64,000 bases of DNA from Thysanoteuthis rhombus (taxonomy: Eukaryota > Mollusca > Cephalopoda > Oegopsida > Thysanoteuthidae): contig OY735219.1 of assembly GCA_963457665.1 (NCBI GenBank), forward strand, positions 24,142,685 through 24,206,684, given 5' to 3'. Below, one piece after another: positions 26,950 to 36,695 of this stretch. The notes beneath the pieces were generated by a model. That model ran no database searches and was not told where the DNA came from. It worked only from the letters and a program-made list of their open reading frames with translations. Numbering within the stretch: position 1 is the stretch's first letter; every line of letters begins with the position of its first letter. A program made the translations under genes and the position numbers.

Positions 26950-27243
26950 CAGTACATCAGGGAAAGACAAGAGTCAGGTACATCATAGAATCCATTAGAA
27001 TCTCAAATGGCAGTGGGCTGGCCATGTTGCACAAATGGCGGACAACCAATGGACATCACAACTCACGATACGGATTCCCCGAGATCACATGCGGAACTAA
27101 GGCCGGCAGAATATTAGATGGAGAGACGAGCTAGACAAATTCAGAAAGTACTGGCTCCGTGACGCCCATGATAGAGAGGTATGGCAAATCCTGGGGAAGG
27201 TCTATGTCCAACAATGGATGTTGAAAGACTGATGATGATGACT
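26950..27243 (+). mobile_element. RTE-type LINE 3' end, youngest-looking copy
   Basis: From 27008 to 27232 the plus strand reads WQWAGHVAQM, DNQWTSQL, IPRDHMRN, one stop codon, GRQNIRWRDELDKFRKYW, LRDAHDREVWQILGKVYVQQ, WMLKD and a stop, followed by a GATGATGATGA tail. Before 27008 there are frameshifted YIRE and IIESIR blocks. This is the C-terminal tail of an RTE-clade reverse transcriptase ORF, heavily 5'-truncated, with one in-frame stop and at least two frameshifts. It is dead but less decayed than the copies at 6.15 and 18.8 kb. Confidence 0.85.
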
Positions 27244-28207
27244 TTTTTGCATAATTTGAAAAAAAAACATATCATAGGAATATATTTTCACCATTGTAGG
27301 TAATTTTATGTTTTGTCATGAGATGCTCATAAATTTGAGCCGGTCTTCATCAAATATGGGTAAGGAAAGCAGACTCCATACCCACTTGACCTTTAAGCTG
27401 AGTTGACAAGTAGCGGACACCTGCTGTAAACAAATCAACTAATTTTCATTGATTCCTATGTGTCTATAATGGCTACTTCATTTTTGGAAGATTTTTAATT
27501 AGTTTCAATTTTTCTGTTAGCGGACGTAAAGTAATCAAAGTTAATTTTGGATGACAAAAATTGACATAAAAAATCAATCTAGAACCCACTTCATGCATGC
27601 AAAAATGACTTTTTGTTGTTCTTTTTCTATTACTAACTTTATGCCATTTTCTTGCGATTAAAACCAAAATGAAAACTTCGAAGAAGATATTTGAATTATT
27701 GAATTATAGAATTTTAGAATTTGTATAAAAAAATGTCCATGATCATTGCTACAATTTGTACATCATATTTTTGGTACATACCTAGTTAAGATGAGCAATG
27801 TATAAATAATAATAGTTTATGTGAACATATGGGGTTACGAATGTGAAATATGAAAGATGTATCTGGTCTACACTCTTAGATATGAAAAAAAACATAAATA
27901 TACATGGAATCTGGGAATTTTTTTCTTTAGCTGGTCTTCTCATTTGATGATCTTTTGATTATTTTATTTATTTATTTTTTTTTCCCCTGGGGAGACTGTA
28001 TATCAACTTTTTAATCAAAATAAAAATGTTATTGAGTTATATCCGTGAAAGGTTGCTTGAAAAATTTGTTGGGACTCCTATATCTGATAAAAAAATTTAC
28101 ATTCTGTATTTTTGTTGATATTTTTAGGAGAGGCTATATACCATGACTACTTTTTAACACTTCCAAAACTCCTGGGCTATATATATCCCAAGCTTTCTGT
28201 AACTGCT

Positions 28208-28210
<3 letters not shown>
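27244..28210. other. Non-coding AT-rich stretch
   Basis: Nothing supported beyond short T/A runs (for example 27961-27984). Confidence 0.5.

Positions 28211-28254
<44 letters not shown>
28211..28254. repeat. (AT)22 microsatellite
   Basis: A pure AT array of 44 bp. It is the source of the Ile-Tyr repeat in an otherwise unsupported short frame. Confidence 0.97.
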
Positions 28255-28256
<2 letters not shown>

Positions 28257-28591
28257 TATATTTCTCTTTTAGCAATCTACTCGGATGTATGCCCTCTCTT
28301 CAGATGAGGCCTTCTCCCCTAGAGTGAAGGGATTTGAGAGTTGGAACATTTATAGTCAATAAAAGATAATGGCGCAGTACAATTATTTTATGTAACTTCA
28401 GCCTAATGTACCCTTATAAAAAGATGGTATTATTATTCACTGCTGCTAATATATATTCCAAAGAAATCTTCTCTTCTTTATTTTTTATTTACCCCCCTTC
28501 CTCTGGAATAGTGGCAGCGGATGCCCATGCCTTGAAGCAGTTATACTCTTATTTAATAGCCAAACAATGGATTGGCCCACTCTTTGAATAA

Positions 28592-28730
28592 GTACCATCT
28601 TGGCATAGCGGAGTGGCTTGCATATTCCAATGACCCAGAGAGCTATGCTGGCGGGAATTCAATTCTCAGTAGGTCCAACCAAGTCAGACAGATCAAAGAA
28701 AGGAATTCAACCAAACCTTATTCAATCCCC
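28592..28730 (+). repeat. tRNA-derived SINE, 5' part
   Basis: TTGGCATAGCGGAGTGGCTT (28600-28619) is a good pol III A box in a tRNA D-arm. About 35 bases later GCGGGAATTCAATTCTC (28651-28667) fits a diverged B box. The downstream AGGTCCAACCAAGTCAGACA looks like SINE body. The tRNA part resembles a Leu/Ser-type D-arm. The CT/T-rich sequence to 28860 may be body or tail. Overlapping frames at 28572-28901 are shadows of this element. Confidence 0.6.
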
Positions 28731-29573
28731 CCACCCACCAATATACCCTCATCCTTGGCCCCTTCATTTTCCATTTATTTTGCTCAAGCTCCATCTTCGG
28801 ACCATTTTTTTTTCTCTTTATTTTTTCCCCTTTTTTTTTTAATTACCTCCTCCTTATCCTACCGCCCCATTGCCTTTTTCCTACAAGTTGGTACTTTGTG
28901 ATCACAATTATTGTGAAAAAAAAAAACTACTTTCCCATTTTATTTTTTGTGAAGAAGAAAAGCTCTGAAAAAATCTCTGAATATATGAACTCCTTAGTTC
29001 ACAACTGATTCTGGCCTTGAATAAGCCACCAAGGGTTGAACCGACCAACCAACACGTTGGCTAGAAACCATTATGTGGAAAAATAACGGCATAAATGAAG
29101 AATACTAGTAAAAAATATGTAATAAAAATACTTTATCTCAGAATCTTGAAAGCAACTTAACAAGTTCAGTGCTGAAGGACGTTAATGTTTTTGCTACTTC
29201 ACCTGTTAAGCAAAACAAAAAAAAGAAAATGTCTGCGCTAAAGGTGTTAAGATTATTACTACTATTATGACTCAGGAGATATTTTGAAAAGTCACCTTCT
29301 CAAATCTTTACAAATAAATTAATGGATTATTTTTGAAAATTACATCCTTAAACTTGATATATGAAGATTGCATCAATTTCTGGAATCTTACCTTGGTATT
29401 GAATTTGAGGCTTTGCTTTCTTGGTTGGTGTTATTCTTTCTACTTTGTCTGTAACTGATTGATGAAAAATGCTAAAACTATAGAAAGAATGTTGCATTCT
29501 GTTTAAATAGCTTTAAAAAAAACAAAAAAAACCCACAGTTATCCACTTAAACTTATTGATGCTGACCATCCTA
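28731..29573. other. Non-coding stretch
   Basis: No supported gene. A short segment at 29015-29080 (GTTGAACCGACCAACCAACA) resembles the B-box region of a minus-strand tRNA-derived SINE, but no A box was found. Confidence 0.45.
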
Positions 29574-29666
29574 CTGTGTTGCCCATAAATGAGTACACCT
29601 CTTCCAATTTTCGATAAGAAAGTCAGCTAAATAGGATTTAATTTTTTGTAGTGGAACATCATCAGG
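29574..29666 (+). mobile_element. Solo left arm of Tc1/mariner-like MITE
   Basis: These 93 bases repeat the left arm of the complete element at 30579-30670 with few differences: GTGTTGCCCATAAATGAGTA, CCTCTTCCAATTTT, AAGTCAGCTAAATAG, GGATTTAATTTTTTGTAGT, GAACATCATCAGG. A TA dinucleotide precedes the arm. Similarity stops sharply at CATCATCAGG, 27 bases before LINE coding sequence begins. No right arm is found between this arm and the next copy. Confidence 0.8.
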
Positions 29667-29673
29667 TAAGACT

Positions 29674-30568
29674 CTGAACCCTTCCAACTCTAAAAAGGAG
29701 TAAGAAAAGGCGATACCAGCTCACCCAAACTCTTCACAGCCTGCCTCGAAATGATCCTCTGTAACCTGGACTGGGAAAATAGAGGAATCAAAACAGCAAA
29801 TCAAGACAGCAAATATCTGAGCAAGCTCAGATTTGCAGACAACATCATCCTTTTTGCAGAGAACCTATACGACCTCCAACTATTGCAAGATGAACTAAAC
29901 GAAGAGAGCAAAAAGAGTTGGCCAACACATGAACTTCAGTTAAACAAAAATCATGTGCAACAATTGCGTGAAGAATAAGGACATAAGTGTCAAAATTGAA
30001 GATGCAAAACTGGGAAAAGTAGCCCACTACATCTACTTAATACAACGAATCTCTTTGAAACCCTCAAAAAAAAGAAAAATTCACCCTAGGATGACAAGCT
30101 TTTAGCAAATCAACCTCAACCTTCAAAAACAAGACTATTCCTATAATCCTAAAGAGAAGAGTGTACAACCAATGCATCCTCCTGATAGTCACTTATGGAG
30201 CTGAAACATGGAACATAACCAAGAGACAAACCCACAAACTGAGAAGCATGCAGCGTGTGCATTAGAAATCGTGGAGAGATCACAAGACAGAACAATATAT
30301 CAGAAAGAAGACATCATAGAATCCATTAGAAAACTTGAATGGCAATGGGTTGGTCATGTTGCAAGAATGAAAGACAACCGATGGACATCAGGACTCACAG
30401 CCTAGATCCCCAGAGACCACATATGAAACTGAGACAGACAAAATACATGGAGAAACGAACTAGACAAATTCAGAGAGTATTCTGAGACGCCCATGAGAGA
30501 GAACTGTGGCGGATCCTGGAGAAGGTTTATATCCAACGATAGACGTTAAAAGACTGATGATGATTATT
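29674..30568 (+). mobile_element. RTE-type LINE, 5'-truncated copy
   Basis: After the palm fragment, family blocks continue in shifting frames: HYIYLIQRISLK near 30030, then FKNKTIPIILKRRVYNQCIL, YGAETWNITKRQTHKLRSMQ, SWRDHKTEQYIRKK, WQWVGHVARMKDNRWTSGL near 30340-30400, then WRNELDKFREY, RILEKVYIQR, ending with TGATGATGATT at about 30556-30566. The order matches the C-terminal half of an RTE-clade ORF. Multiple frameshifts and stops show it is inactive. It is flanked on the left by a MITE arm and on the right, within about 15 bases, by a complete MITE. Confidence 0.88.
29694..29980 (+). pseudogene. LINE reverse-transcriptase fragment (RTE-type), palm domain
   Basis: An open frame runs from 29694, just after a stop, to a stop near 29979. 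It begins KGVRKGDTSSPKLFTACLEM, equivalent to the GVRQGD-ISPKLF block that opens motif B of RTE-clade reverse transcriptases. It continues NLDWENRGIK and then LRFADNIILFAENLYDLQLL. The last block is motif C, where FADD is expected; here it reads FADN, so the second catalytic Asp is replaced. Past about residue 75 the translation departs from the family (a frameshift), and the family sequence resumes in another frame at about 29950 as KIMCNNCVKNKDISVKIEDA. The fingers, motif A and the endonuclease are absent. It is a dead fragment. Confidence 0.88.
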
Positions 30569-30578
30569 TATGATCTAA

Positions 30579-30895
30579 CAGTGTTGCCCATAAATGAGTA
30601 CGCCTCTTCCAATTTTTGAAAGTCAGCTAAATAGCAGGATTTGATTTTTTTGTAGTTGAACATCATCAGGCATTATTTATAACCAAACTCTACAGCTTTG
30701 TAACTTACAGGGTTGTACTCATTTTTGTACAGCAATATTTTTATATTTTTGGCAACAGTTTCATTGCTTTAGAGATAAGTCATAAATAATACCTGATGAT
30801 ATCTGTTTTGAATGTGAAATGTTCCATTGGAAATAATAAATCAGCTTTCTATAAGAAAAAAATAGTAGTAGTGTACTCATTTATGGGCAATACTG
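30579..30895. mobile_element. Tc1/mariner-like MITE, complete, 317 bp
   Basis: The ends are inverted repeats: 30579-30601 begins CAGTGTTGCCCATAAATGAG, and 30873-30895 reversed begins CAGTATTGCCCATAAATGAG (22 of 23 match). TA follows the right end directly and lies one base from the left end, as expected for Tc1/mariner target duplication. A second inner inverted pair is present: CATCATCAGGCATTATTTAT near 30661 against ATCATCAGGTATTATTTATG reversed from about 30784-30804. There is no transposase reading frame. A non-autonomous, partly fold-back element. Confidence 0.88.
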
Positions 30896-30897
30896 TA

Positions 30898-32012
30898 TGT
30901 ACTCCATATTTTAACATAAAAAGCAGATAAATTATCTTCTGATGAGATCTAAATCGATAAACCGACCAAAGTACCAGGGGATCTGGGTTAGATTTTGGTA
31001 CAGGAAGTAGCCCCAGAGATTTCAAGGAGTTGAATAAGATCGGAGGTAGTTGAGCCGTCAGGCCAGTACAGGAAATTTGTCAGTAGGGGTTGGGAGTGCA
31101 ACCAGTGTGCATGTGTGTAAATATCTCTGGAATTTTTGTATGGCTGTCAACATAGAGGGGTAGCTTGGCACAAGGAAAATAGAGAAATTGGGTTATTACA
31201 TGTGCTCCAGTGGATAAGCTGAATTTAGCTCGAAGTGGGATAGATTTTCTCATATTCTAGATGTTTTTTATGTTCAAGCTTGAATTTAATGATTAAACAT
31301 TCATCTAAAGTAACAAGAATCATAAGTTCAATGATACATCCACCATCCTTATGTCCATGTCTGTGATTCCCAATTTCAAAGGGATTCTAAACGAAGTAGT
31401 TGTTGCATTACTAGTTGTGTTAGTTGGAGGAAGAGGAAAGTAAATATGATTCACTCCAAAATCTAGTTATTAAAAAGACAATTAGTAAGTTTAGATATCA
31501 ATAATTCATTTTTAAGTCTCATTATTTTTATAAGTTGGCTTTAAATGAGAATATATTATTATATTTTCAGCTATAAAATTTGCTGGAAATTTTTGAAGGT
31601 GTCATCTATTGATCAAAATAGATCTTCTTTTTAGTATGTCACACTTTCTCCTCTTTCCTCTTCCTTTTGTTCATGAAAACAGAACCAACCAAAAATCGTC
31701 CAAGTGAGATGTGTGGACTTATCTGAAAAAAAATGTACAGAACTCTCTCTGCAGTTTTCTATTGAATAGCATGACGAATGTAATAGAGATGTTAACATTG
31801 ATTATTCAAAAGTAATTGCATTTTCCTGTTTATAATAATGTATTTGAATGAAAGGCATAATATAATTGTTTTTCATCTTATTTTCTATGTGTAAAGTTTC
31901 CTAGTCCATTGATTGGAGTTGGTCCTTTGTCCAACCAAGGAATGGTCCTGCGTATTTCCCGACCATTACTGCCCAGTTGTTCATCCCTTTAAACAGATTT
32001 TTATTCAGTTCA
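30898..32012. other. Non-coding stretch, possible SINE remnant
   Basis: At 30955-31090 the segment GGGGATCTGGGTTAGATTTT has a B-box-like core and a GTACAGGAAGTAGCCCCAGA tail that looks like SINE body, but no A box is visible (confidence about 0.3). The rest has no supported feature. Confidence 0.4.
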
Positions 32013-32067
32013 GTTGAGTTTCTCGTATTCTTCTCGTTTGGTTGAGTTTCTTGTATTCTTCTCGGAT
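32013..32067. repeat. 28-bp tandem duplication
   Basis: GTTGAGTTTCTCGTATTCTT at 32013 recurs 28 bases later as GTTGAGTTTCTTGTATTCTT at 32041, each followed by CTCG. Two copies only. Confidence 0.9.
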
Positions 32068-32714
32068 TGTCTTGTTATTGTTGGTTAATGCACTGATTAT
32101 CTTATCCGCGGTTAATAGTCCGATTGTAAATTTGAAAATGATGAGATTTTTAAAAAATCAAATGATTCACTGGGAATTGTGTGAATGATTTGAATTTAAT
32201 CATGCAAACTCATGGTAGAAATATAAACCAAAGAAGCATGGTTAGCAATCTTTTTAAACTTTGAATTTTAATTGGACCTCTCCTATCCAGGCCAGGTGAC
32301 TTAATTCTAGTCATTGTAAACAAAAAATAGATCTATCAGATAATGCAAACTTCAATGTGAAACTGAAGGGGGAACAAGCTGAAAAAATATACCCTTCATG
32401 TTTTAAGCAATAGTCGGGATACACTGCATTGCCTGGAGGAAAAATAACTTGACGGGAAAATATGTTCCTTGATAGATTTCTTCTTACACAACATAGCTAA
32501 GAAATAGCTGTCATGGAGAAAATATTCTGATGCATAAAAAAGAATAAATGATGTTGTTACTTAGTTTGACAGGGCTTCTAGATATATTATATAATTGTTT
32601 CTCTCATTGAGTGTCAGGATCAAACCATAGAAAACCAATATAGAGCTGTCCATGGGGAAAACCTGGAGAACTCTGATAAAGGCCAGTGGTCTTGAGATGT
32701 CCTTGGGCCTTATT
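32068..32714. other. Non-coding AT-rich stretch
   Basis: No gene or repeat that I can support. Confidence 0.5.
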
Positions 32715-33250
32715 ACAATTTCTAGAAATGACCTCAGGTGACCCCTAATTTTGTTGTGTTTAGATATACCCCTTTGTAAAATTCCTAAATACTTGGGCCT
32801 TGACTGAATTTAATTTTTATTGGTGCAAAATTGTGGCTAGCAACTTGGAAGATGACTAGCATAGATAAAAAAATGTCTACCAGGTCGAATGAAATCTATG
32901 GTCAATATCACATTGCCTTTGCAACAAAAAGATTTATCCCTGTGCCCAATTTCAGTTTCATGGATGCTAAATTTTTGCCCAAGACTTGGAAAATTGGGGA
33001 AAAAACTTGGAGAATGACCAGAAATTACCTCTGGTGACTTTGAATGAATGACCTTAGAAGTCAATGTCACATGTATTGCCATCTTCACCGTGAAAAGATG
33101 TACACTTATTCTAAATTTCAGCATCCTTGTTGCAAAATTGTGGCCCACACCTATGAATATTTGCTAGGAATGACCTCTGAGGTTAACCTCACATAGCTCA
33201 TCTTTTAATCTGACCTCTCCTCAAGTCTGTATGCAGAATATTAGAGCGAT
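32715..33250. repeat. Decayed tandem array, ~155-bp period
   Basis: Blocks recur at roughly 155-bp or double spacing: TGCAAAATTGTGGC at 32824 and 33131; GGTCAATATCACATTGCC near 32900 against AGTCAATGTCACATGTATTG near 33058; AATTTCAGTTTCATGGATGC against AATTTCAGCATCCTTG; CTAGAAATGACCTCAGGTGA near 32722 against CTAGGAATGACCTCTGAGGT near 33163. About three and a half degenerate units. The overlapping short frames on both strands (32831-33037 plus, 32837-33148 minus) come from this array. Confidence 0.75.
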
Positions 33251-34984
33251 CAGATTTTTGTGGAAAAGTACGAATAAATGAACAAAAGGCTCAAATATTA
33301 GTATAAATTTGAAACAGTTCCAAAGAGGCTGGCAGAAAAATCAAAGGAATGGAAACAATCCAGACGACAGCATCTCTATATTCAACAAGAATGCATGGAA
33401 GAATTTTGGAGTATTGAGATTGGCTGCCACTTGATCTCGTGCAAAAAAAAAAAATTGTTTATGACATAGTGACCTATTTGTGAAATAAACTGGCTATGAA
33501 TACCAATCTTCTGTGTACAAAATGGAGATAACTCTTGTTAACTTTGAAATGTACTGAGGATTATCTTCCCTTAGAAAGAAAAACGGAAATTAGTTGATGA
33601 ATCATATTGTTATTGCTTTGAATAAATTGTTAAATTGTTTTCACTTGTGCGCTCTTTTTAACTTATCTGAAAGGTGAAGTTTTACATGGAAACAAAGTTG
33701 TTTTTATTTACTTTATTTGTGCGCCATTCTTAACCTCTATTTCTGTATTTCTTTGAAGGAGGAGATGAGTGATTGTTCATTTTAAGGCTAACGGGGATGT
33801 TATCTCCATTTTAGGAATTAACTGAAACTGGCTATAACTGATCTTCCTCCTCTTTTTTTTTCTTCCTCCCCCCCAACTTTAGGACAAATAATTCAACTGA
33901 AGCTGGATAAATCGTTTTTTTAGTATTAAATTGTCCGGTAAAATTACTTTACGAATTATCAAAGAGGGGTCTTAATTACTATTGAAATGTTCTTTGAGAT
34001 TTGTGACACATACTTATATGCCATGAAAAACATAGTTTTTCATACTCTGTTGAAACATTTGAAAAACACTGGTATTATATTGCCAAATTTTACATTTATA
34101 CTAGACACGTCTGGTGACCTCTGGGGTCACTTTTTGAGTGAATAGTAGTGAAATCTGATGTGACAAGAATAGACATTAAGTTTAAAGACCCGATTGTATC
34201 TGGATTTCATGCTTTTTCAAATGAATAAATAAATAAAAGGGCACTATTCTATAATTAGCCTTTAATAGTCACTTCCCTTCAGAATTCAATTCATTTTAGG
34301 AGTCAATAAGTCTGCAGACCCACCCTATTATTATCACCAGCTTGACCCATGGAAATTGAACAAGTCTTTATGTCTCTGATCTTCTCTCAGCCTATGCCTG
34401 TATTTTCTCATTCTCTCCCATATCCCTTCCAATCTTTATTGCCAGTCCATCTTTTTATCTAAATGTTATACAAACATTGATCAGTTTCAAGTGCAAACAT
34501 TTTCTTACCTCCTCAATAAAGTGCCCAACTTTTTTTCCTCCCCCCTTTATTAAACTAACTCCCCAGAAAACTATGTAACTCCCCTTTCTCCCTCACTCTC
34601 TTTGTATCCTTACAGTAAACTACCCACATTGTACAAAATTACATCAAAATAGTAATACATTAGTAAGATATATCTCGGAGACTCCTCAGTGGTGATTCTT
34701 TTCAGAGCTGAAAAGAGAATGTAAGCTGGGCCTATCGCTTGAAATTATCCACACAGTTTATTGTCTTGGAGATCATCTTTCCTTGCCCTTTATTATCTTT
34801 GGGCCCCTTACTCTACAAACAACCATTTCTCTTTTTAACTACACTACAAAGTTTTTATTTTGGTGAGGGAGCACTCTTTTTTTTTTCTTCTAAATAAGTT
34901 CCAGCTTTTGTGGCACATGATTAGGAAGGGTAGCTGGCCAGGGAAATTGGGTGTGTATGCCATCAACATCAGGAGGTGAGCAGG
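33251..34984. other. Non-coding stretch
   Basis: No supported gene. Pyrimidine-rich sequence lies at 33840-33882 and 34520-34620. I looked here for a long terminal repeat belonging to the gypsy pseudogene downstream and did not find one repeated on its far side. Confidence 0.5.
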
Positions 34985-35360
34985 ATTGGTAGGAGGTTAG
35001 CTGGATTGGCAGGATTCATTGGAAGAGAGCTGGATGAGATTGTGAATCTGACATTTGTCAATGGCTTTCAAGAGGGCCTTTCATAATTACAATGAATGTC
35101 AATGAGCTAATCCCCACTGCAAGGGTGCATAGAGCACAAGAGCTTGGAATGGCTGATATTGCAAGGCAGAGCCAAGTTGGTAGCAGAGAACAGATAGAAA
35201 TTGAGGGGCAAGTAATAATGTTTGACGTTTAGAAGTCAGTGTTTCCGATGCAAGGGTCTACACATGAAGCGGGACTGCAAAGAATCACCAAGATCTTTGT
35301 CTTTTGTTAGGGATGTGGTGAGTCAGGGCATATTGTAAAGTATTGCACTCAGGAAAACTA
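34985..35360 (+). pseudogene. Ty3/gypsy gag remnant with zinc knuckles
   Basis: From 35010 the frame reads GFIGRELDEIVNLTFVNGFQ before a stop. From 35092 to 35232 a 47-codon frame reads MNVNELIPTARVHRAQELGM and onward to a stop, resembling the C-terminal part of Ty3/gypsy Gag. After that come two CCHC knuckles. The first, at 35240, is CFRCKGLHMKRDC (Cys-2-Cys-3-His-4-Cys). The second, in another frame at 35304-35350, is Cys-stop-Gly-Cys followed by GESGHIVKYC (Cys-2-Cys-4-His-4-Cys with a stop codon inside). In the family these knuckles bind element RNA during particle assembly. The frameshift and stops make it non-functional. Confidence 0.85.
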
Positions 35361-35439
35361 ACAAAGGGAACCAATGCGCCATTGATTACTCTTTCAATCC
35401 ATTGACCACTGCCAATAATAGAAATAATGATAGAAAGAA

Positions 35440-35790
35440 AGGGGGGAAAAAGCCCTTGTGGGTACAGGATGCACTACCACGTTGGCATCCTCGAATCTGG
35501 TGAATAGTTGGAATGGAAGGAGCAGTATGTAAGCAGTTGATAGGAGAGAGGTAAGATGCAGGGGGACTAGCACCGTGGAGTTAAAGGTACATGGGCGGTT
35601 ACTTAAAACAGACAGTAATAATAGACCATATGGTTCATGGTGTCAATGCTGTAATGGGAATGGATTTTGAAGGGAATTCCTTCACCATGGAAAGAAGACA
35701 AAAAATGGAGTGTTGCTGTTATTGGCGGTGGTTTAGCCAACAAAAAATGAGGTCAGGACAGTACTGGACTACTAAGAATTGAATAACTAT
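35440..35790 (+). pseudogene. Ty3/gypsy aspartic protease remnant
   Basis: At 35455 the translation is LVGTGCTTTLASSNLVNSW, equivalent to the (L)VDTGCTTT active-site loop of retroelement aspartic proteases, but the catalytic Asp is Gly here. After frameshifts, the frame at 35591-35782 gives TVIIDHMVHGVNAVMGMDFE, matching the second conserved protease block (hydrophobic-I/M-L/M-G-x-D). It follows the zinc knuckles in the order expected for gag-pro-pol. The loss of the catalytic Asp alone would abolish activity. Confidence 0.82.
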
Positions 35791-35794
35791 GTGA

Positions 35795-36250
35795 CGTGTC
35801 ACCCAGGTGGGGATGTGATAGATGTATGTGGAGAAACAATACAAAAATGGAAACAAATGACTGGAGCTTCTTCAGTTGTTGACTTGAAGTCTACCTACCT
35901 GTGAATATATGTGAAAAGAAAATTCTGGAAGTACCAGTCGGTTAGTTATAATGGAAAAATTGTATTGCCTAACTTGATTGGGGTTTGGGCTGAATGTTGA
36001 ACTAAAAATCATTGCAGTGATACTAATGTTGCGAGGAAAGATGGAGAACACAAAAAAAAGGTCTCTGATTCTTATAGCATTGATATCTTGGTAGACAAGA
36101 TCGTAACACCTGTATAAGAAATTGTGAGTCATCTTCACTAATTTAGCTTGACAGCCATGCCCCTAGAATCATTGGAAGGTGAATTGGCGTTGGGCTTTTG
36201 ACCGGATAAAGATAGAGTAGGCAACCTGGTATTTATGAGACAATGAGATT
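35795..36250 (+). pseudogene. Ty3/gypsy reverse-transcriptase remnant
   Basis: Near 35857-35960 the frame reads MTGASSVVDLKSTYLQIYVK and then a KFWKYQSVSYNGK block; VVDLKSTYL at 35875-35901 is motif A with its catalytic Asp intact. A GLN/NVAPKI-type block follows in shifted frames. At 36070-36100 SYSIDILVDK replaces the expected YIDDIL catalytic motif, so one of the two Asp residues is lost. Downstream are SHLH, LTAMPLESLEGELALGF and DKDRVGNLVF blocks typical of the RT-RNase H connection. The segment between protease and motif A is too short for the full fingers domain, so an internal deletion is likely. The minus-strand frame at 35872-36138 is a shadow. Confidence 0.85.
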
Positions 36251-36299
36251 CCAGATGTGGGGAATAGTATGAGCAGACATGAGCTATTCTCAGTCTGAG

Positions 36300-36695
36300 G
36301 AAAACTGGGAGGGGGGGGCATTACCCCATCTCTGGATGGTTGGAGACGACGTGCAACTATGTGAAAAGGAAGGCTAAAGGAATGAGCCGCAAAGATGAAG
36401 TGATGTAGGAGATTGTGGAAGTGGTGAGAAAGGGAAGGACCCAGTTTGAAGGAAGTGGCATGTCGCAGAAATCGTTGATGCAGTCGAAGACGCAGCCTGG
36501 CTGAGAAAGAATAGCGACTATAACTATATAAATGTTGCTAAGTTAGGTGCCACATTAAAAGGCATTAACCTGGCCATGAATTGGGGACTGAAGGATGTAG
36601 GACCAATTCACCTATTGTTCTTAACTGGATGAGTTTGGTAAGAAGAGGGTCTGTGTCGAGTATCATGCCCAGATGTAAATCTTTACATCACGTTA
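36300..36695 (+). pseudogene. Ty3/gypsy connection and RNase H remnant
   Basis: Blocks in shifting frames: GHYPISGWLETTCNYVKRKA near 36318-36375, then MSRKDEV; at 36523-36590 YNYINVAKLGATLKGINLAM followed by NWGLKDV. The NVAKLGATLKGINLA block corresponds to the N(V)AELEA helix of retroelement RNase H, with the key Glu replaced by Lys. Similarity fades after about 36690 and no integrase or second LTR is seen. Confidence 0.75.

Larger units (their letters stand above)
34985..36695 (+). mobile_element. Ty3/gypsy-like retroelement, decayed internal region
   Basis: The region contains gag, zinc knuckles, protease, reverse transcriptase and RNase H remnants in canonical order over 1.7 kb. An intact gag-pol of this type is much longer, so large deletions are present. 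No long terminal repeats, primer binding site or polypurine tract could be identified. Composition is richer in G and A than the flanks, consistent with former coding sequence. Confidence 0.85.

Noticed and set aside
35872-36138. Minus-strand 88-codon frame
   Set aside because: Lies opposite the clearly recognisable gypsy reverse-transcriptase remnant; a shadow.
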